DNA of 64,000 bases from Marasmius tenuissimus (taxonomy: Eukaryota > Basidiomycota > Agaricomycetes > Agaricales > Marasmiaceae). This document shows positions 1 to 9,819 of this stretch, one piece after another. Location of the stretch: contig JAQOTA010000050.1 in the NCBI GenBank assembly GCA_029532415.1, positions 6,510,001 to 6,574,000 on the forward strand. The letters are read 5' to 3'. Each line of letters begins with the position of its first letter. Within the stretch, counting starts at the first letter, position 1. Below the pieces are notes generated by a model that worked only from the letters and a program-made list of their open reading frames with translations, was not told where the DNA came from and did not search any database. A program made the position numbers and the translations under genes.

Positions 1-480
1 ACACGCACTGCCGAGTACTATGCTCTTGTCGCCAAGAACAAGAGTCAAGGTCTGTCCTTTCCCTGAGTATGTCTGCAGAGTGCTGATCCGAGTCACAGGT
101 AACGGAGAAGTCCCCTTCTTCTGCCAAGTCGAGTGGTTCAACGCAGACAACCTCGGCAAGAAGAATGCGGACGGGTACTACGAAGTCACCATTAGCGACA
201 AGCACCAGTATGGTCAAAAGAACAAGAACGGCGACAACTGATGGGTCGCGTTCCACGAGAAAAGCCGCGGAATGTATCAAGTATGTAACTGCCTTGTTTG
301 ATTCACACGAGTCCGATTGCTCATATTCTGGTCAACCTTTAGCACCGCTTTGTCGAGACGATCTACACCAAGGGTGGGGACCTCGTTGGGAAGGTGGCGG
401 GGTTGTTGGGCTACCCTATTGGCAGCGTCGCCTTCGATACGCTCAAGAGTCTCTTCGGCGACTATCTTCATACTTTCTAA
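1..480 (+). pseudogene. Nonsense-mutated, edge-truncated copy of the 153-aa protein gene at 6159-6731
   Basis: The sequence aligns to 6252-6731 with only scattered substitutions, so position 1 lies inside exon 1. By analogy the pieces are exon 1 to 49, intron 50-98, exon 2 99-280, intron 281-342 (GTATGT start) and exon 3 343-480 ending in TAA. In the intact copy an Arg codon CGA follows the GDN tripeptide; here it is TGA at 239-241, which removes the last third of the protein. The start codon lies outside the window. The product family is not recognised. It could still be transcribed as a truncated form, but a pseudogene is the simplest reading. Confidence 0.75.
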
Positions 481-1356
481 AGTGATTCCGCGTGCAATAG
501 TGCTCTGCAGACTATAGCAGGAAATGGATGTTTTGCTGTCTTTGGAATATTGTCTTTTGGTTCCCCCCTCCACAAATCTCTTGATTGAAACCTTCTCTTT
601 CTCTCTCTTTCCTTCTCTTTATTGCTATAATGGATTTGTCAAGATGGAGCTAGATGGTTTGCGATTCACGTACACTTACTCACCTCCCCTTTCCATTTGA
701 TGTTGTATGTTGTGACTCGGTTGTTTTTGTAGTGTTTTTTGGTCTCATAAGTTAGAATAAAAACCTGCACTTGGTCCCGTTTTGGACCTACTCCATCCCA
801 ACTTTCTCAGTTGTCGCCGACTGGTGCTTACCAGTCTGGTCCTAGGTCTGGCTTTCCCTTACTACTCACTCACGAGCCTTTCTTGCTCCTCGGTAACATC
901 GACCAATCAATGTTCACCATCCAACGTACAATTTACCCTCTTTCTCACCACATTACGGGCTCAAGCGATCCAGTGGTCAACGGCCTATCCGTCGTTTCTG
1001 CACGCTCAACGGCGTCAGAAGTATGGCTCGAAATACTGGGGATACATGCTGATTTGGTTAAGTGTTTGGCAATTTGGTATCATCTCCTTGAGCGAGATAT
1101 AGCTCACAGAGTCAATTCCAGGAGCCGTGTGTTCGGGATCGGGGGAAGTAAAGCCGTCGGGAACCGAGCTAAGCAGTATTGTGGGTGATTGTGTGCTCCA
1201 AATATTGGCAACGACATTGCCATCACGCCTAATTATCTCGTTTCTATTCCATGAAGTAGGACAACATCCCCTCGACCACTCACCCGTCCCCAAGTCGCCC
1301 GATCCAACAGTATTCTTACGAGAGTCACACTCAGTATATCCGGCGCAACGATTTCA

Positions 1357-1596
1357 TCATTCCTGGCATCTACGGTAACGAAAGGCACGATCGTCGTAAC
1401 CACGACTAATCAAGAATTACAAGTCAACTATCAAACTTGCTCTCTTGTAAGAGACGGAAAGTACGGCTGTGTTTAGGAGCTTCCAAAGTTAGGACCGGCA
1501 CCGTTTGCAACGACCTACACTACTACAGCGCACGACTTCGTGGCCACCGATGTAGTGGCACCCGTAAAAGTCAACGGTACCATTAGAACCTGGTAG
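1357..1596 (+). pseudogene. Protein-like remnant with one internal stop codon
   Basis: One frame reads 80 codons from 1357 to a TAG at 1594-1596, interrupted only by a TAG at 1474-1476. The translation is rich in Thr and Val, includes the stretch TKGTIVVTTTNQE, and after the stop continues with PAPFATTYTTTAHDFVA. The duplicate near 7240-7310 keeps only the HDFVAPV part and has diverged. This looks like the end of a decayed secreted or surface protein gene. No family is recognised and no start or upstream exon can be assigned. Confidence 0.4.
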
Positions 1597-1754
1597 ATCG
1601 CCTTCCTACTGAGTATAATTCTTATCGGGGCATTGGTTATTTATTGATGGTACGACGTGGCGTAGGATCAGCAGTAACCGACGTTTCGGATCCCAGATGG
1701 CACTTGGTCATGGGATTATTTGGGATAAGGTTGAATGAGGAGAGTTGTTGAATA

Positions 1755-2123
1755 CTGACCTATTTCAATCAATTCGGATGGGGTTTCCCGTGTGACCGAA
1801 AAATTTTCTGGCATGAATTCGGATGGCAGGTCGGTGACTGGTGACACCGGTGGAAATTTCGTATGGAACAATGAGGGATAGGGCAGGCTGAGGGAGAATC
1901 ACGGCGGCTGAGAGTCGCCACCAGTCAAAATTTGCAGAATGCACCAGATTCAGGCCAAAAAATGGCAGAAAGTCCAATTTCTTGGCCTTTTGGGCCGCCC
2001 GAAATTATGTCACATTTGGGAACATTTCGGATGACCCCCCTGTGACCTAGTGACCATCCGAAAAAATTTCGGATACTGGGGGGCGTGTGACGCGTGACAT
2101 CCGAATTGATTGAAATAGGTCAG
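1755..2123. mobile_element. MITE with perfect 26-bp terminal inverted repeats and TA target duplication
   Basis: The left end starts CTGACCTATTTCAATCAATT and the right end is its exact reverse complement over about 26 bases. The element is flanked by TA at 1753-1754 and 2124-2125. It is 369 bp long with no coding capacity. The interior has further motifs in both orientations (GGATGTCAC/GTGAC, and a palindrome around CCGAAAAAATTTCGG). A TA duplication with short TIRs is typical of non-autonomous Tc1/mariner-like elements; the superfamily is inferred from that alone. Confidence 0.8.
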
Positions 2124-2125
2124 TA

Positions 2126-2830
2126 ACTACACGGCGACACGGTACTATCAAGTTGATGATGACGAGGATAGAGGATTTCATTGTTGTCCTTCTATATGTA
2201 CTCAGGCCTGCGCCCAAATTCTACTTTTGACGCTTTCAGTGTTATCGAGGCATGGTGCACAGCAGAAATTGAATTACGGAGCGATTCAGAAGGTGCACGG
2301 GGTCGGATAGACATTTTTACAGTATATGTTCTTTTGCTCGCTGTATGTATAAGTAGAACAGGTTCAAATACGCATCCGTTCTATGAATTGGAAGTAAAAT
2401 GGGTGGTTAAAGTATGATTCAGTTGCCGTTGTTGAACTGCCAGCTAATCCTCCTCTGTCAATTCTAGTCCGAGCGACGTGGAAGGACAATGGAGGCCAAA
2501 AGCTCTATAGCCTGAGCATACCAATAAAAAGACGATCGAGTGGCCTCAAGCGACGTGAGTCGCCGCTGCCAACGGCCAAAGCCACAGCACTAGCATTTGA
2601 AATTTATCGCAAGTCGTGACGCTTAACACACACCTGTAGTTCCTAAGTTTGAGTACGTAGTAACGTACCGTATGTTGTGCTCGTTCGGAAGTTTTTTTTG
2701 GCAGGCAGCGTGGACGGGATTGTCGCCAACATGTCTATCAAGGTAGCACTTCGGAGGAAGAAGGCGCTCGGATGTTGTTACACCTGACGTCCCTGAAGAG
2801 TAGAGATGGATAGCCATCATTATGGCGTCA
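2126..2830. other. No gene recognised
   Basis: Both strands have only short frames without signal peptides, motifs or plausible exon structure. The stretch lies between the TA MITE and the conserved block at 2831. Confidence 0.5.
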
Positions 2831-2880
2831 GTCTTCGGAACCGAAACCGGGACGCGGGTTGGCTTTCGACCACCACGACC
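2831..2880 (+). promoter_or_regulatory. Conserved 50-bp block, copy 1
   Basis: It begins GTCTTCGGAACCGAAACCGG, continues GACGCGGGTTGGC and ends in CACCACGACC. Near-identical blocks in the same orientation occur at 8123 and 14725, a weaker one at 36773, and degenerate ones near 23684 and 26299. The first part is a small inverted repeat (CTTCGG...CCGAAG). It is better conserved than its surroundings, which suggests a constrained site. It sits at the start of paralogous non-coding units, so a promoter element is a guess. Confidence 0.45.
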
Positions 2881-3575
2881 ATCACAGCGCTGTTCCTCCC
2901 CTCCCTTGAACGTTGATCGTGCACACCGGTAGACTATTCGTTTTATCCGTTTGGAGTCTTCCTATTAGTCCTTGTACTTATCTTTTGTAGCTCTCCTTTC
3001 GATCTCTACGGCTCACTGGGCATGAATTCCCACGTCAACTACCAAAAAACGCAACGAGGCTTCAGTGTACTCTTAGTTTCCGCATCCTACGAAGGAATAT
3101 CAGGAAAATAGGGTCTGTGCAGTATGGTTATGGGTCTAGAGGTACGTTATGTACATTTCCGGTTCTCATTCCATCTTCAAAACTGCATTCGACTGTTTTC
3201 TTCCAGCATAGATGTACCTACACCCATCTTCATGTTGACCACTTCAAGGTAAACATCCAACTCTCCTATCTGCTTGACCGTCTAATTCACATTTTTCTGT
3301 TCAAATGACCCCCTCGTCACGTCTACTGCTACAGATGAAAATCAAACTCAGTAGCCAATTCTTGGTTACTACTGCCGCTCTCAAGTCCTCCGCCTTTCAG
3401 TACACCTTCAACAATTTGAAACCTCGGATGTCGATATTGGCTCTCCACCTCCGCATCAACACCCACGGGTCTGCGCTGGATTCCAAAGTTTACCCTCAGC
3501 CTCTTTGGGCCACTGACCTAGCACTACTTATTCCTCCTGCTCTGCCAGAATTGAATATTCTTCCGAGTCGATGAT
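2831..3575 (+). repeat. Segmental repeat unit B1 (partner about 14725-15425)
   Basis: Shared landmarks occur in the same order in both units: the conserved 50-bp block, CTCACTGGGC, TCTAGAGGT followed by CGTT, TTTCAGTACACCTT or its variant, and ATTCCTCCTGCT. No intact gene is visible in either unit. Confidence 0.6.
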
Positions 3576-4480
3576 AGGTCAAGGGGTGCTCGCTTGGCTG
3601 GAATGGAGAGCCTAAAAAGGCATATAGTAACCTACAGATTTGATAATCCGCGAGCTCATAACTTCCAGGGTAAAGGCGCCGGTAGCAAGCTGTAGCCCGT
3701 AAGTTGCAACACAGGTTGAGAAGCTTACGACGGATTGAATGGTCTTTGACTAAAGTTGGCGAGTACAAATTCGTACTCTCTGCATGTATTGACTGCGGGT
3801 ACCGGTGAGTAGCACTTATTCAACGTTTGTCCTGTCGGATCCGTTTCTCAACCGCGTTTAATTGAAGCAGGAATGTACCAGATAATGTCAGAACTTAATA
3901 GATGGTGTTCTCAGATACATTTCAATCGCAGCCCGAGAAGCGGTCACTTGCGCCATACGGTAGAATATGGAGTCCAAAATCTATCGATGTGAGGGAAACT
4001 CCTGTCTGCCACGTTGCAGCGTTTAGTCGACTGGTAAGTCCTCCGTTGGACACCTTGTCATATCACAAATCAACCGTCCTAAACTACCCTGACTCCACTT
4101 TACTCGTGGTCTGGTGTTTCTTCTTGAGCACTACTGGAAAAGCGCACAACAACCCCGACCAGTAACAGTGGATATGGTTAATCTACGGTGGTGGAAGGAA
4201 GACTTTAACCTTCACGGCTTATTTCGGGCAACTCCCTGTTGCGGGACCCTCAAGAAAAATAAAGTTGATGCCGCGAACGCCGCAATGAACATCAATGTTT
4301 ATCTGTGTTTTCTTCGGGCCTACGCTCTCTCCGACCGCTAAAGGCTCACCAGTACCCTCAGGTTTTCTCAGGCACCTTCGAAGGCACACGAAATCAATCC
4401 GACTCAGATCGACAGGTCCGCTAACAGCTTGAGATCGGACTTGAATCGAGGCTTCCACCCGGGCGTTCATCGCGTTCATC
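3555..4480 (+). repeat. Tandem segmental repeat unit C1 (partner about 4660-5950), with a decayed gene
   Basis: This region and 4660-5950 share the same series of blocks: ATTCCGAGTC near the start, an exon-like block ending in CGACTGGTAAG or CCACTGGTAAG, and TCTGTTTTCTTCGGG near the end. This copy carries in-frame stops throughout the exon-like block (3870-4032), so it cannot encode the product. Confidence 0.55.
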
Positions 4481-4659
4481 TCGAGAAAAGTAACAAATCA
4501 ATCTAGAAGCATATCTTGTGAGACATAGAACCTAGCTTCCGACATGACGAAAAGGAGGGACATAATGTCAGTGGCAAGCATTCGTATTCCCGTGATCATT
4601 CGGAATGGAAACTCAAGGACCATTACCCCTCAGCATGCCAATCTAGATTCTATATGAGC

Positions 4660-5950
4660 GGGTACCATTCCGAGTCCACGAGATGTTCAGTAGCACTGAG
4701 CTGGACTTTGTGATAGCGAGACTAAAAAGTCAGATAGGAACTACAGTTCAATATTTTGCGAGTTCACAATCTCTGGGGCAAAGGTATCCGGAATCTTTGT
4801 CAAATTAAGCGATAGAATGCCGTTCCCACATCAGTAACCCGCGAAATAACCGTTTACGACCGTTTATGACCGGTACCGGTTCACCGGTTGGGCCCTGAAC
4901 GGCTGGGTCTAAAATCCCACCGGCTGTATTTTTGGTAAACAAAAGTGAGTTTCGGGCGAATTTTTGATTACATACTTCTTCACTCAGAGTATAAACACTC
5001 TTTGGAGGTCTTTTAGATAACTATCTCACATGAGGTAGGACGTTGAAAGCTCGTGATGAACCGAATTTTCTGGCCGGTGAGCCCGCCACCCTGAGAGACC
5101 GGCTCAAGTGCCAAGAACGGCCTCCGGGAAAAGCTGCACTTTGCTGATGCAGTGGACACTGACTAACTTTGAAGATACCAAGAATATCATACATGGGTCA
5201 TTCGACGCCCTTGATCGGACGATTTACTTCCACAGTATACCCATATTCTCCGCATATATCACGATTCACTGCGGCCACCAATGAGCGGTGTCTGTGCGAC
5301 GTTCATCCTGTTGAATCGTTTCTAGCGTACCCATGTTTGCCTCGGAACTGAAGAATGTACAGGACATGACAGAACTCAATATGTGAGTTTTTCGGATATA
5401 TCCCAATCGCGGCCTGGGGAGCGGTTGCGTGCGGTAAACAGGAGAATCTAGAGTCGAAATTCTATCAATGCGTTTACGAGAGGAACTCCCGTCCACCAGT
5501 ATATCACATTGTTGAGACCACTGGTAAGCCTTCTTACTTCACAAAGTAGGTAGCTTATAGTGATTATTCTCGTCCATCACAATATCTTCACAGGGCCTCC
5601 TTGTGAGCAGTCAAAGCACCGCATGAGAGTATGCCACAACTATTTACATAACTGATGACAGTGCATTAGACAACTCTATGCATCGGTAGTGAGAGAAGAC
5701 CTTGCGGCCCTCACGAATGACTCGGAAAGTTCACGTCCTGGATTTTTCTAGAAGCATATGGTAGACGCCACAAACGCCTCAGTGAAGGCAAGTCCAGACC
5801 CTCTCTGTTTTCTTCGGGTTTTCAATGTCTCCGAATGCTAATAGTGTGTCAGTTCGCTCGGATGTAATATGTACACGGAAGTCAATTGAATTTAGATCGA
5901 CGGTGGCGCCAACTCAGCTCAAGCGGAGGGTTGACCCCTGTAATCCGACC
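4660..5950 (+). repeat. Tandem segmental repeat unit C2 (partner 3555-4480)
   Basis: See the partner unit for the shared blocks. This unit is longer because it contains an additional stretch at about 4830-5160 with no recognisable content. Confidence 0.5.
5162..5526 (+). pseudogene. Decayed gene fragment of tandem unit C2, unknown family
   Basis: Coherent protein-like segments appear in successive frames. The first, near 5162-5280, reads TNFEDTKNIIHGSFDALDR. After frame changes the last, near 5390-5526, reads FFGYIPIAAWGAVACGKQEN and runs to a donor-like GTAAGCC. The homologous block at 3870-4032 shows the same product with more stops. Stops and frame changes indicate a dead copy. I do not recognise the family. 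Confidence 0.4.
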
Positions 5951-6056
5951 CGATGTCAGGAATTCATAGCGCGGATTTCGAAGATATTCCAATATATGTT
6001 GTACAACCACAAAGGTAACGGAGATGGTGTGACAAAGTTCCCAAGGTTCAAGGGGG

Positions 6057-6063
6057 TATAAAA
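6057..6063 (+). promoter_or_regulatory. TATA box of the 153-aa protein gene
   Basis: TATAAAA lies 96 bases upstream of the ATG at 6159 and is followed by a pyrimidine-rich leader (CTTTCTCCAGCTC, CAATTTCGATCTTC), the usual arrangement for a strongly expressed fungal gene. Confidence 0.65.
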
Positions 6064-6158
6064 GCCTCACTCGCATCCCTGGTCTTTCTCCAGCTCTCAC
6101 AAGCTTCTCCAGTCAATTTCGATCTTCTTAACCCTCTCAACTCCTTAAAACTACTATC

Positions 6159-6731
6159 ATGCCCATTGTCAACAAAGGCGACGTTCTCCTCGTTCCTTCC
6201 ACCGCCGATGAAGCCAAGCAACGTATCAAACTCGAGTGGCAGCAGTCGGGCACACGCACTGCCGAGTACTACGCTCTTGTCGCTAAGAACAAGAGTCGAG
6301 GTCTGTCCTTTCCCTGAGTATGTCTGCAGAGTGCTGATCCGAGTCACAGGTAACGGAGAAGTCCCCTTCTTCTGCCAAGTCGAGTGGTTCAACGCAGACA
6401 ACCTCGGCAAGAAGAATGCGGACGGGTACTACGAAGTCACCATTAGCGACAAGCACCAGTATGGTCAAAAGAACAAGAACGGCGACAACCGATGGGTCGC
6501 GTTCCACGAGAAAAGCCGCGGAATGTATCAAGTATGTAACTGCCTTGTTTGATCCACACGAGTCCGATTGCTCATATTCTGGTCGACCTTTAGCACCGCT
6601 TTGTCGAGACGATCTACACCAAGGGTGGGGACCTCGTTGGGAAGGTGGCGGGGTTGTTGGGCTACCCTATTGGCAGCGTTGCCTTCGACACGCTCAAGAG
6701 TCTCTTCGGGGACTATCTTCACACTTTCTAA
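6159..6731 (+). CDS. Uncharacterised 153-aa protein, three exons
   Basis: Exons are 6159-6300, 6350-6531 and 6594-6731 (462 nt, 153 aa plus TAA). The first intron (49 nt) starts with a non-consensus GTCTGT but has a CTGAT branch site and CACAG acceptor, and only this junction restores the frame. The second intron (62 nt) starts GTATGT. The ATG starts MPIVNKGDVLLV, and a TATA box lies 96 bases upstream. There is no signal peptide. The centre is polar and aromatic (GEVPFFCQVEWFNADN, DGYYEVTISDKHQYG); the last 45 residues are Gly-rich and hydrophobic (GGDLVGKVAGLLGYPIGSVA), which may be a membrane-interacting helix. The family is not recognised. A damaged paralogue lies at 1-480. Confidence 0.75.
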
Positions 6732-7385
6732 AGTGACTCCGCGTGCAACGCAGGAAACGGATGTTCTTCTGTCTTCGGAAATTGTTTTTGGTTCCCCCTA
6801 CACCAATCTGCCTGTTGAAACCTTCTCTTTCTCTCTGTTTCCCTCTCTTCATTTTTATAATAGATTTGTCAAGATGGAGCTAAATAGTTTGCGATTCACG
6901 TACACTTATTCACCTCCTCTTTCTATTTGATCTCGTATGTTGTGACTCGGTTGTTTTTGTAGTGTTCACAGTCTCATAAGTTAAAATAAAAACCTGCGCT
7001 TGGTCCCGTTTTGGACCTATTCCATTCTAGCTTTCTCAGTTGTCGCCGGCTGCAGCCTACCAGTCTGGTCTGTCTCGGCCTGACTTTTCCGTATTACTCA
7101 CTCATGCGCCTTGTTTGTTCCTCGGTAACACCGATCAATCAATGTTTGCCGTCCAAGGTACAATTTACTCATGGCTTGAGGTACCGGGGATAAATGCCAA
7201 TGTGGCGAAGCGTTTGGCAATTAGGTATTATTTCTCTGCATGACTTTGTGGCGCCCGTAACAGACAAGGGTTCCATTATCGGATCTCCCGTCGCGACAGC
7301 CTGGTATGAGTACGATTCTCATCAGGACAATAGTTATTTATTGATGGTACGGCGGGTGTAGGATCAGTATTAACCGAGAGGTTGG
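6252..7385 (+). repeat. Segmental duplication, copy A2 (partner 1-1690)
   Basis: It includes the intact gene body from mid exon 1 and about 650 bases downstream. It is shorter than copy A1 because of internal deletions around 7190-7240. Confidence 0.8.
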
Positions 7386-8122
7386 AGAAGTGCACGAATA
7401 CGACGGTGAAGGTACCACGAGGTAGGACCCATATGTATATACAATGATTCGACAGATGTACCAAGTGACGAGTTGACTATATATTATAGCTAGGTTACGG
7501 TTATGAGCAATGATAAGTTACTCATCGAGACAAGGAGGCGGTGAGACCAGGGATCGAAGGGGAGACGACACATTTCAGAGCGAACCGGAGTCTGGCATCT
7601 CGGATCCCAGGGGTCTCTCAAGTTCGACGAACAGCGGTGCGTTAACCAATGTCCAAGGAAAGTCACATTATGTTGAGTCTCGAGGGTCAGCCTTTCCGTA
7701 GTTTGTTCGTAGTTTGTCATGGCGTCCCAAAATCTCAACCTTCTAGTGCTCGAAAGACCGAAGATCACGAGCCTAGGGTTCGATTCCCTGTCACGGAGAT
7801 TTGCTGTCAGCTAAAAGAATTTTTTAATCCTCTTCAGTTTGATTTTAGATGGCATGGTCAGAGCATGTAAGTGTCAATCTCCTAATAGTAACGGCCAGCT
7901 TCATGTTCTTCCAATCAACAAGTGTACACGCAATCCCCTAGTGATCCCTGTCCGGATCGACGCGCAACCTTGTGGATCCAACTGGGAGCGAAAAATAATG
8001 CTCATATTAGAATCAGATCCTCTAGCTCTGGGCTGAGGCTGGCGCTGAGGGATCGCGGAAGTCTTACTCACACTCTGGAGTGTCGTGGGAATATGGAGAT
8101 AAAATGATCATAGTGGGACGTG
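7386..8122. other. No gene recognised; isolated tRNA B-box-like sequence
   Basis: AGGGTTCGATTCCCT at about 7776-7790 matches a tRNA T-arm, followed by GTCACGGAGA, which could be a 3' acceptor strand. No complete D-arm and anticodon arm can be folded with it, so at most it is a tRNA remnant. Confidence 0.35.
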
Positions 8123-8172
8123 GTCTTCGGAGCCGAAGCCGGGACGCGGGTTGGCTTCTGACTCCCACGACC
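8123..8172 (+). promoter_or_regulatory. Conserved 50-bp block, copy 2
   Basis: Same orientation and near-identical to 2831-2880 (GTCTTCGGAGCCGAAGCCGG then GACGCGGGTTGGCTTCTGAC). It lies about 490 bases upstream of a small secreted-protein gene. Pyrimidine-rich sequence resembling fungal core promoters follows it. Confidence 0.5.
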
Positions 8173-8639
8173 ACTTCATCGTTCTTTGAACTTGGATTAC
8201 TCTTCTCCAGCTCTTCTTCGCCTCAACTTATCCATTTGGAGTCTTCCGTTCTATTCAAGCACTTGAAGTTCTCTTCTACTCTCCTTGCGACCTCCATCAC
8301 TCCCACCACGACTACTCTCACCCGAACATTGTGTCTCGTGAAAGGACTTCAACAGCACACTCTGGGGCCCGACTGGCCATACTCCTTCTCCAACTTCCCT
8401 TGGTTTTCTAGACTTTGCACCGGCCGGTCCTCTCGTCTTCGGCTCTACGTTCTCGGTTCCGGGCAGGTTGCGTTTTCATTTAATTCTCGCGAATGACCCT
8501 GTAAACAGTAGGAGGGGGACTTAGAGCCTTCCCAATCAGTTCGGGATGCCGATGGGTCTATATTTGTGGAGCGAACAAAGATAAAAGCTGTGAGGATAAG
8601 GGTGGTATAAGAAAGGACAGTCCCATCGTTTCTTCAATC

Positions 8640-9240
8640 CCAAATCCAAACACCCCCAATATGCAACTCAAACTCGTCGCTTTCCTGGCTTTGGTTCTCC
8701 CAGCCATCGCCCTACCCCTCGTAACCAACATTGGCGACGATATCTCGAGGTACGTTATCTATACGACCTGTATACTACTTTTGACCCTAACTCCTTCATT
8801 CTAGTGTCACGTCGAGGAGTATATTTGACAGTCAATATCGTTCAGTATAGTCCTCAGATGCTAGTCTAACTCATCTCCTCCCACAGGTCCGCTTGATGAT
8901 ATCAACAACCATGTCATTGGCCCGCTCCTGATTGGCCTTGGAGTTGTGAAGAGAGGTTCGGGCGGACCGTTGGCTGACATTCGTTGATCGGGGTCTCCTC
9001 TTCTCGAGCACCGTGTCCGATTCGGTATTCGTAGTGCAGTGAATCTCGATTCTTGAGCGAGTTAAGTTGTCCATTGCGGAACCATAAGATCTGTCATTAT
9101 TCCCATTCATAACCATGCGTACCCCGTGTTGCGTGGCGGCAGCAAGGTTCTAACGTACTATGTGATCCACATTATAATTACCCACGAAAGACCGCTTTGA
9201 CCTCTGGCTACAACTCTCGGGTCTCAATTTCAGGAAATAA
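8640..9240 (+). repeat. Segmental repeat unit D1 (partner about 15930-16560)
   Basis: Homology covers the small secreted-protein gene, its leader (CATCGTT...TTC) and the downstream stretch, including TTTGTCATTATT-type and GGCGGCAGCAAG landmarks. It fades after about 600 bases. Confidence 0.7.
8661..8987 (+). CDS. Very small secreted protein with a dibasic (Kex2-type) site, copy 1
   Basis: Exon 1 (8661-8749) encodes a clear signal peptide, MQLKLVAFLALVLPAIA, followed by LPLVTNIGDDIS, and ends at GTACGT. Intron 1 is 8750-8804, with a CCTAA branch region. The last exon, starting near 8888 after a CCCACAG acceptor, encodes PLDDINNHVIGPLLIGLG, then VVKR, then GSGGPLADIR and TGA at 8985-8987. The stretch 8805-8887 contains an in-frame TAG if unspliced, so a second intron is needed; its donor is uncertain. 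The paralogue at 15951-16266 keeps the same start and end. The KR pair followed by a 10-residue tail resembles a Kex2 cleavage site. Function is unknown. Confidence 0.6.
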
Positions 9241-9819
9241 CAGCGGGGCTCGTGTTTCTTCAATTTGTTAGGTCTGATGTTGCCTCGCAGGTCCCTAGCT
9301 GCGATCTGTACTCTAAGGCGTGAGAATCTTGATCGATCAGCAATTGCTATAAAGTGATGAATGATAACGCATATTGGTAAAGTAGTCGCGAGGACTCGAC
9401 TCGGAGTATTTGTCCCTGTAGGCGCAAAACTTGAAACCATTTCGACATGACGTCACGGTGAAAACCCCAAGCAACGGGGGCAGTAGGAAAGTCCGATGAT
9501 TATAGATTTTACTCGCGTCGAGGTACGGATAGCTAATAAGAGGTGATTACCGGGAAGAAGGGAGCTCCTAAGTAAGCCATAAAGAGAAGATACGAAATAG
9601 TGGAGATCCTATTCACTGTATCGTATTACAGATACGTACACCGTATCTGGACCTTTTGTACCACGAGATGAAATAAATAACAAAAGAAAGTCTAATTCAA
9701 ATGAGGGAGTGTAGTTTTAGAAGCTTAGTTTTGATTGGGCAAATGTCCGAGTCTCAGAGCAAGGGAATGTGGTCAAGAGGGAACAAGAGAAGGCTAACAA
9801 AGGTTGTAGTCGTATAAGC
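9241..9819. other. Intergenic, 3' flank of laccase 1
   Basis: No coding potential is seen. The part near 9820 would be the 3' untranslated region of the minus-strand laccase; a polyadenylation site cannot be assigned with confidence. Confidence 0.5.

Larger units (their letters stand above)
1..1690 (+). repeat. Segmental duplication, copy A1 (partner 6252-7385)
   Basis: The whole stretch, genic and downstream, is homologous to 6252-7385. Both copies share the tract leading to AAAACCTGC, the segment CTTTCTCAGTTGTCGCCG and the segment GTTATTTATTGATGGTACG. The partner lacks roughly 250 bases of the middle. Divergence is higher outside the coding part. Confidence 0.8.

Noticed and set aside
4830..5160. 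Possible MITE with ACCGGTTCACCGG and GGTGAGC-type ends
   Set aside because: The ends do not pair over more than a few bases and no target duplication is visible.
7700..7800. tRNA-like sequence with a good T-arm
   Set aside because: The acceptor strand pairs only partly and no D-arm or anticodon arm can be formed.
8080..8496. 138-codon plus-strand frame over the conserved 50-bp block
   Set aside because: Composition is that of a pyrimidine-rich promoter/leader (Ser/Thr/Leu runs); not conserved in paralogous units.
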